A stretch of 5,338 bases of DNA from assembly GCA_003542275.1 (NCBI GenBank), contig DPKY01000234.1, positions 1 through 5,338 of the forward strand, read 5' to 3'. This DNA comes from Methylococcaceae bacterium. GTDB taxonomy: Bacteria; Pseudomonadota; Gammaproteobacteria; Methylococcales; Methylomonadaceae. Under the pieces are notes generated by a model. The model worked only from the letters and a program-made list of their open reading frames with translations. It was not told where the DNA came from and searched no databases. Below are positions 1-3,437 of this stretch, in pieces (the stretch's first letter is position 1; each line of letters starts with the position of its first letter). Made by a program: the position numbers and the translations under genes.

Positions 1-33
1 CTGCTCTGGGCTATCGAAAAAAAGGAGGCTTAA
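1..33 (+). CDS. Possible C-terminal end of an upstream gene (partial)
   Basis: Reading from base 1 gives LLWAIEKKEA followed by TAA at 31-33. The stop shares one base with the ATG of the next gene (TAATG), a usual arrangement for translationally coupled genes, and the next gene's Shine-Dalgarno would lie inside this tail. Eleven codons are too few to identify a product, and the other two forward frames are also open here, so the call rests only on the overlap geometry. In pseudomonads the ycgR/flgZ gene follows flgM-flgN, but nothing in these residues shows that this is FlgN. Confidence 0.3.
   Translation: MLWAIEKKEA
23..28 (+). promoter_or_regulatory. Shine-Dalgarno AGGAGG for the YcgR-like gene
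   Basis: AGGAGG sits four bases before the ATG at 33. The spacing is slightly short, but the match is complete. It decides the start, because the frame stays open upstream to the window edge and other in-frame ATGs follow at codons 7 and 13. Confidence 0.75.
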
Positions 34-995
34 TGTCTGACGATTCTGCGATGATACACAACCGCGCCATGATCGTGAATAACTTGGCGTTGCTGGTAAA
101 AAACAAATGTAACTTATCGGTAGCATTAGGCGGGAAAGAAACCCTGCTAACAGTATTGCTGGCGATCAATCACCAAGACGGGACGGTGGTACTTGACTAT
201 GGCTCGTCGGATTATTTAAACAAAAAATTATTAAAAGTGAGAAGCCCTGGATTTAATACGGTCTTTAATGGCATTCAAGTGTCGTTTCATGTCGGGGGCA
301 TACAAAAGGGAAAATATCGTGGAAGTGATTGTTTTATCATTGATATTCCCTCGCAGCTCTACTGGTATAATCGACGCGAATACTACCGCGTTGAGTGCCC
401 AACTGCGGCCAGCTCGTATATTCAAATTGAGTTAGAGGAGCCAGGTGATGGGGCAAAACTCGAAGTCCGAGAAGCCTACACGCTTGCCATGGCAAAGATA
501 CAACAAAAGCTAATGCTAGAGCTTCAACAGCGCACCGCCGAAGAAAAAGAAGCCTATCTACAGGCTTATCGAAAGATGAATGCCCAATCTAAAGCAAAAG
601 CCAGTGCGGTTCGGCAAAAATTTGAAGAAGACCTTGAAGCCAATCCCCCCAAGCCTAGTCCAAAACTGGCCAATGTGATTCGCTTTACCCTCGCTGATAT
701 CAGTATGTCGGGGTGCCGCCTTGTGAATGTGGATCCGGAGTTTTCGCATTATTTGCAGGAAGGCGCGTTTTCACGCGAACGCTTACTTGTTATGCCGCAC
801 GTGCGCATTCGCGTGTCGTTTAAAGTCGTATCAAGCCAAGTGGTTTCCAGCAAGTTAAACCAAGAAGCAAATCCGGATGCCTTTGAAGAAAATATTGGTG
901 TTGAATTTTTAGACCTTCCCCAATCCCTTGAAGGCGCGATTTTGCGCTATGTGCAAGATATCGAGCGGCAAAGCGGACTGCTTGATAATCTCTAA
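33..995 (+). CDS. YcgR/FlgZ-like c-di-GMP-binding PilZ protein with helical insertion
   Basis: 320 residues. Residues 13 to about 110 look like the YcgR N-terminal domain, a split-barrel fold that in the family mediates contact with the flagellar motor. The PilZ domain begins with the c-di-GMP-binding RxxxR motif (R115-R119 in RREYYR) and continues with DxSxxG (D222, S224, G227), ending in a typical GVEFLDLP strand (289-296) and a C-terminal helix. Known YcgR proteins bind c-di-GMP and slow or bias the flagellar motor. The odd feature is the distance between the two motifs: 103 residues from R119 to D222, against about 27 in E. coli YcgR (R118 to D145). The extra stretch, about 140-205, is charged, rich in Glu, Lys, Gln and Ala, looks like a long amphipathic helix or coiled coil, and ends in a Pro/Lys linker (205-211). 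All binding residues are present, so c-di-GMP binding is likely. A motor-brake role is inferred from family only, since no flagellar gene is visible. Confidence 0.88.
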   Translation: MSDDSAMIHNRAMIVNNLALLVKNKCNLSVALGGKETLLTVLLAINHQDGTVVLDYGSSDYLNKKLLKVRSPGFNTVFNGIQVSFHVGGIQKGKYRGSDCFIIDIPSQLYWYNRREYYRVECPTAASSYIQIELEEPGDGAKLEVREAYTLAMAKIQQKLMLELQQRTAEEKEAYLQAYRKMNAQSKAKASAVRQKFEEDLEANPPKPSPKLANVIRFTLADISMSGCRLVNVDPEFSHYLQEGAFSRERLLVMPHVRIRVSFKVVSSQVVSSKLNQEANPDAFEENIGVEFLDLPQSLEGAILRYVQDIERQSGLLDNL

Positions 996-1010
996 TCTTC
1001 CGTGCATGAG

Positions 1011-1043
1011 AAGAGCGACGCAACACGACGCTGCCTCGCTCTT
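1011..1043. terminator. Hairpin between convergent genes, probable bidirectional terminator
   Basis: AAGAGCGA (1011-1018) pairs perfectly with TCGCTCTT (1036-1043) around a 17-base loop. It starts 15 bases after the stop of the YcgR-like gene and lies between two convergent genes. The T-run after the stem is short (CTCTTTA), so it is a weak intrinsic terminator at best. The same stem could serve transcription from either side. Confidence 0.5.
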
Positions 1044-1096
1044 TAGGTACTTAAGTCAAGTCAATCTACTCTGACGCTTTGTATTGAAAGTAAAGT

Positions 1097-1110
1097 GAAA
1101 CATTTGTTTC
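1097..1110 (-). terminator. Small AT-rich hairpin just after the GGDEF-like gene
   Basis: GAAAC (1097-1101) and GTTTC (1106-1110) can form a 5-bp stem with a four-base loop directly downstream of the minus-strand stop at 1114. On the minus strand a T/A-rich stretch (ACTTTACTTTC) follows. The stem is short and there is no clean U-run, so this is only a candidate. Confidence 0.25.
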
Positions 1111-1113
1111 GTT

Positions 1114-1554
1114 TTAATCCATTCTTCTATTGCGTGGAAAAGCGGCAAACTTTAAATCAAATTTTGAAAACAAATTGATCGAAATTGACATTTCAATTTT
1201 GACTAAATGATTTTCCGCTAATTCAAAAGGCACTTTTAAGCGTTGAAGTAACTCGTCTGATACCGTTTTAGCATGAGAAATAACATCGACTTCTTCAAGT
1301 AAAATAATAAATTTATGACTCATCGGCAGCACGACATCCGTATCGCGTAAACGTTGATGTAAACGCTGCTTTGTTAATACCATCAGTTGTTCAATGCTGT
1401 CTTGTGCGCTGTCACCTAGCGCGTGCATAGGTGATAAATCGGGGACAAGCTCAAGCAATGCTGTGTTTTGAATCCTATCATTGCGACGCTCCTTGCCCAT
1501 ATACTTTTGCAAATAGTGAGGCTTTTGTGTTTGATTTATATCTTGATTTGTCAT
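1114..1554 (-). CDS. Stand-alone degenerate GGDEF-domain protein (probable I-site c-di-GMP receptor)
   Basis: 146 residues. From about residue 31 to 130 the order of strands and helices follows a diguanylate cyclase domain: an ALLELVPDL strand where active enzymes have the Mg-binding Asp strand, a helix at 51-69, RDTDVV (70-75), FIILLEEVD (82-90), a helix ending in LLQRLKVPFEL (102-112), and the final IEMSISINLF strand (120-129), which resembles the usual VTASIGIALY. The signature GG[D/E]EF is replaced by MSHKF (78-82), and the upstream metal-binding Asp and N-terminal TGLPNR segment are not recognisable, so cyclase activity is unlikely. R70-x-x-D73 lies where active cyclases have the inhibitory c-di-GMP site, a pattern known from non-catalytic receptors such as PelD, although the spacing to the degenerate motif is about one residue short. 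No sensor, membrane or EAL part is present. The start at 1554 has no clear Shine-Dalgarno. The gene converges on the PilZ gene. Family assignment rests on pattern recognition and should be read as probable; alternatively it is a decaying fragment. Confidence 0.62.
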   Translation of the reverse strand: MTNQDINQTQKPHYLQKYMGKERRNDRIQNTALLELVPDLSPMHALGDSAQDSIEQLMVLTKQRLHQRLRDTDVVLPMSHKFIILLEEVDVISHAKTVSDELLQRLKVPFELAENHLVKIEMSISINLFSKFDLKFAAFPRNRRMD

Positions 1555-1604
1555 TGGCGTGCTCGTAGTGTGGTCAAAAGTAAAAGAACAACGATGGTGT
1601 CCCT

Positions 1605-1635
1605 ATTCTAAATGATTTAAAGAATGAAAATGCAA
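1605..1635 (-). promoter_or_regulatory. Candidate promoter for the GGDEF-like gene
   Basis: On the minus strand TAGAAT (plus 1605-1610) matches five of six bases of the -10 consensus. The best -35 is only TTGCAT (plus 1630-1635) at a long 19-base spacing. It would give a leader of roughly 45 bases before the ATG at 1554. Weak evidence. Confidence 0.28.
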
Positions 1636-1862
1636 AAATATTAAACATTTTTCTTGCTCATAGCCACTCTCCCCTCTTCTTAACTTTTGGGCATATATTT
1701 TGCTGAAATTTACGCACCTCTTTATTTTCGTAGCAAAAACGATTGCGCATCGTAGCAGGTCCTATTTTATCACGCTTTATTTTATCCTGTTTTCTAAGTC
1801 GTTGAAGGCCAATTAGAAACGCATTATTTAAATAAAAAACCGCTCTAATTCTGCTATTCACA

Positions 1863-1891
1863 TTGGAAAATCCACTGATTAGGCCGATAAA
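1863..1891 (+). promoter_or_regulatory. Candidate promoter for the 54-codon ORF
   Basis: TTGGAA (1863-1868) and GATAAA (1886-1891) each match the sigma-70 hexamers at four of six positions and are 17 bases apart. Transcription would begin near 1898, exactly at the left edge of the palindrome described next, leaving about 44 bases of leader. The hexamers are weak; the position relative to the palindrome makes the call more attractive. Confidence 0.35.
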
Positions 1892-1895
1892 TCAG
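1875..1895. repeat. Inverted repeat CTGATT...AATCAG
   Basis: CTGATT (1875-1880) and AATCAG (1890-1895) are perfect inverted copies around nine bases. They overlap the spacer and -10 of the candidate promoter. This could be half-sites of a regulator or a small hairpin; at six bases per arm, chance is possible. Confidence 0.35.
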
Positions 1896-1897
1896 CG

Positions 1898-1910
1898 TCA
1901 CATTATGTGA
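1898..1910. promoter_or_regulatory. Perfect 13-base palindrome TCACATTATGTGA, operator-like
   Basis: TCACAT and ATGTGA are exact inverted copies around a central T, 31 bases before the ORF start and at the predicted transcription start. It is not a CRP site (TGTGA-N6-TCACA has the half-sites in the opposite order), and I do not recognise the regulator. It could instead form a small hairpin in the leader. Confidence 0.45.
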
Positions 1911-1930
1911 TGTGGCAGTTGCATATCAAT

Positions 1931-1936
1931 TGGAGG
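1931..1936 (+). promoter_or_regulatory. Shine-Dalgarno TGGAGG for the 54-codon ORF
   Basis: GGAGG with a five-base spacer to the ATG at 1942. It selects this ATG over the in-frame ATG at 1912, which would place the ribosome binding site inside the coding region and itself overlaps the palindrome region without a site of its own. Confidence 0.75.
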
Positions 1937-1941
1937 CAAGA

Positions 1942-2106
1942 ATGATTAACGATGCAGTCATTCCAACCATCTCGCAGACAATTCGTGCAATGAATTCTCC
2001 CCAATTAGTTCAACCTAATAGGGATGTTGTTGTTACACCAACTAACAACACAACTCCGACTAAAAACGTGGAACAGGAAATTCACTCCATTGACACCCAC
2101 GTCTAG
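1942..2106 (+). CDS. 54-residue hypothetical peptide, monocistronic
   Basis: The product starts MINDAVIPTISQTIRAMNS and ends in IHSIDTHV. I recognise no family. The first 20 residues could form a short amphipathic helix. The middle is a low-complexity Thr/Asn/Pro stretch (about residues 33-42) and the end is acidic and His-containing. There is no signal peptide, no membrane segment, no Cys and no Gly-Gly leader. The case for a real gene comes from its surroundings: a strong, well-spaced Shine-Dalgarno, an operator-like palindrome upstream and a strong terminator starting 21 bases after the stop, which together make a compact single-gene unit. The next gene, a Ddl-type ATP-grasp ligase, has its own promoter after that terminator, so the two are neighbours rather than one operon. 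Alternatives are a small regulatory or motility-associated protein, or a substrate of a modifying enzyme; the sequence does not decide. Confidence 0.6.
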   Translation: MINDAVIPTISQTIRAMNSPQLVQPNRDVVVTPTNNTTPTKNVEQEIHSIDTHV

Positions 2107-2126
2107 CGAGATGTTTAGTTAAAAAG

Positions 2127-2163
2127 ATAGCCTTGTTTGTTTGTATGAACAAGGCTATTTTTT
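2127..2163 (+). terminator. Strong intrinsic terminator after the 54-codon ORF
   Basis: ATAGCCTTGTT (2127-2137) and AACAAGGCTAT (2148-2158) form a perfect 11-bp stem around a ten-base loop, followed by six T residues (2158-2163). An A-tract (2121-2125) before the stem could let it work in the reverse direction too, although no reverse gene ends here. Confidence 0.92.
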
Positions 2164-2265
2164 AACGCCAAATTTATGACGATTTCAACCGTTAAGTAAT
2201 TTAACAACTTATTTATTTTTACACAAAATTTAATTTCATAGCATTGAGATGCACAATATTGTATA

Positions 2266-2294
2266 TTGACTTATAATTTCGCATTAACGATAAT
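2266..2294 (+). promoter_or_regulatory. Near-consensus sigma-70 promoter for the Ddl-like gene
   Basis: TTGACT (2266-2271) and GATAAT (2289-2294) each match five of six consensus bases, with the optimal 17-base spacer, in an AT-rich stretch. Transcription should start around 2300-2302, only about 14-16 bases before the ATG at 2316. No purine-rich ribosome binding site lies in that short leader. Confidence 0.75.
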
Positions 2295-2315
2295 TCTCAC
2301 ATAATTGATATTTGT

Positions 2316-3368
2316 ATGACAGCACACAACACGCAACAAATACTACCTATAACAAGCCTTCCTAAAAAAAGAATATTTGTCGTTTATGGAGGATATTCTA
2401 AAGAAGCGCCCGTTTCTATAAGAAGCGGCCAACATATCATTGCGAATTTAGATACGGCATTATTTGATGTCTACGAAATTACGTTTTGCAATAAACAAAT
2501 AATGTGTATTCTCAATGAGGAAAAATTCAATATAGATTTGAATAATTTTTCCTTTACTACCCGAGATAAACAAGTCATCACACCCGATTATTGTCTTATT
2601 GCGGTACACGGTGCACCTGGTGAAAATGGACAATTACAGGCTTTATTTGAGTTAATTAGTCTGCCTTATTTTTCTGTCAATGCTATTATCTCTGCATTAA
2701 CACATCATAAATATCATTGTGTTTGTTATGCTAAAGCGCATGACATTCATGTCGCAAAACATTATTACATCAATACGAAAAATTATGATATTGATGCGAT
2801 ATGCCAGGCCATTCCGCTACCTTTTTTTATTAAAGCGTGTAAAAATGGCAGTAGCATTGGTGTCAATAAAGCCTACTCAAAAACGCAAGCTGATCAATTT
2901 ATTCAAGATACCCTGAAAATAGATAATGAAATTATTATCGAACAAGCCATCATAGGAAGAGAGTTTACTATGGGCATTTTTACACTCAATGGACAAATTG
3001 TGATGACGCCACCTAGTGAAGAATTATTGGTTGAAAATAATATCGATTTTCTATCACATGAAAATAAAATTGATAGCACTAAAAATATTACATTGACGGT
3101 GGCAAACATTGATGATTCATTACACGTTGCTATAAAACAGTTTGTTAGAAAAATTTATGCGATGTTTGGTCATCAAGGTGTGATGCGCCTTGATTTTATT
3201 TTAAATCAAGATGATAACGAGTTCTATTTATTGGAAATCAATACCATTCCAGGTATGTCACCACAAAGCATCTTTCCTAAAATGCTGGACGCATCGGGTA
3301 TATCCTTTAAGCAATTTTTAACACAAACTATTCTTCAAGATATTGAAAAGCATCATGCAGCATATTAA
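2316..3368 (+). CDS. D-alanine--D-alanine ligase-like ATP-grasp protein
   Basis: 350 residues, versus about 306 for E. coli DdlB; part of the excess is a roughly 14-residue N-terminal extension. Family hallmarks appear in order: VYGGYSKEAPVS (23-34, Glu30 matching DdlB Glu15), AVHGAPGENGQLQ (96-108), the ATP-binding Lys173 and KNGSSIGV (176-183, Ser179 matching Ser150), GREFTMGIF (214-222), RLDF (Arg291, Asp293), and LLEINTIPGMSPQS (305-318, with Glu307, Asn309, Gly313 and Ser318). Ddl enzymes join two D-Ala in the cytoplasm for peptidoglycan, using ATP and Mg. The catalytic set is complete except in the omega loop: the usual YDYxxKY reads LSHENKI (246-252), keeping the Lys but replacing the substrate-positioning Tyr (DdlB Tyr216) with Ile252. 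A changed second substrate is therefore possible. The KP before the glycine-rich loop is KA. The gene is not in a mur/fts cluster, is visibly more AT-rich than the PilZ gene, and is transcribed almost leaderless, so it may be an acquired or specialised paralogue. Ligase class is secure; the exact dipeptide or depsipeptide product is not. Confidence 0.88.
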   Translation: MTAHNTQQILPITSLPKKRIFVVYGGYSKEAPVSIRSGQHIIANLDTALFDVYEITFCNKQIMCILNEEKFNIDLNNFSFTTRDKQVITPDYCLIAVHGAPGENGQLQALFELISLPYFSVNAIISALTHHKYHCVCYAKAHDIHVAKHYYINTKNYDIDAICQAIPLPFFIKACKNGSSIGVNKAYSKTQADQFIQDTLKIDNEIIIEQAIIGREFTMGIFTLNGQIVMTPPSEELLVENNIDFLSHENKIDSTKNITLTVANIDDSLHVAIKQFVRKIYAMFGHQGVMRLDFILNQDDNEFYLLEINTIPGMSPQSIFPKMLDASGISFKQFLTQTILQDIEKHHAAY

Positions 3369-3373
3369 GTTTT

Positions 3374-3399
3374 CCTCGTGCTTTTTATACTTAACGAGG
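3374..3399. terminator. Hairpin between the convergent Ddl-like and surface-protein genes
   Basis: CCTCGT (3374-3379) and ACGAGG (3394-3399) pair around a 14-base loop, five bases after the Ddl-like stop; the flanks can extend the stem with one bulge. Neither side has a clean T-run, so termination here would be weak. Confidence 0.35.
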
Positions 3400-3418
3400 G
3401 AATTTGAGGTTCAAAATT

Positions 3419-3437
3419 AAAAAACACGCTTTTAAGC
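3419..3437 (-). terminator. Weak terminator candidate for the surface-protein gene
   Basis: On the minus strand a short GCTT/AAGC inverted repeat (plus 3428-3437), which overlaps the stop codon, is followed by TTTTTT (plus 3419-3424) and a further T-rich stretch. The U-run is good, but the stem is only 3-4 bp. Confidence 0.25.

Larger units (their letters stand above)
1555..1941. other. Gene-poor interval with short repeats and probable regulatory sites
   Basis: No convincing gene lies in these 387 bases. The interval carries the candidate minus promoter near 1605-1635 and, on the plus strand, the promoter and palindrome of the 54-codon ORF. Between them are short direct repeats: TCGTAGCA at 1728-1735 and 1750-1757, and TATTTTATC at 1763-1771 and 1778-1786. 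There is also the AT palindrome TTATTTAAATAA at 1824-1835. None matches a mobile-element end that I recognise. A minus-strand 67-codon frame at 1658-1861 lacks a ribosome binding site and any recognisable motif, and was not called. Confidence 0.5.

Noticed and set aside
1114..1554. Active diguanylate cyclase
   Set aside because: The GGDEF signature reads MSHKF and the Mg-binding Asp strand is degenerate, so catalysis is not supported.
1658..1861. Minus-strand 67-codon frame rich in Lys and Arg
   Set aside because: It has no Shine-Dalgarno before the ATG, no recognisable motif and AT-rich low-quality context; chance is the simplest explanation.
1898..1910. Palindrome as a CRP (cAMP receptor) site
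   Set aside because: The CRP consensus is TGTGA-N6-TCACA. Here the half-sites are in the reverse order (TCACA before TGTGA) and spaced wrongly.
1912..1941. Upstream in-frame ATG giving a 64-residue version of the small protein
   Set aside because: There is no ribosome binding site before 1912, it lies just after the palindrome and predicted transcription start, and the strong GGAGG at 1932-1936 points to the ATG at 1942.
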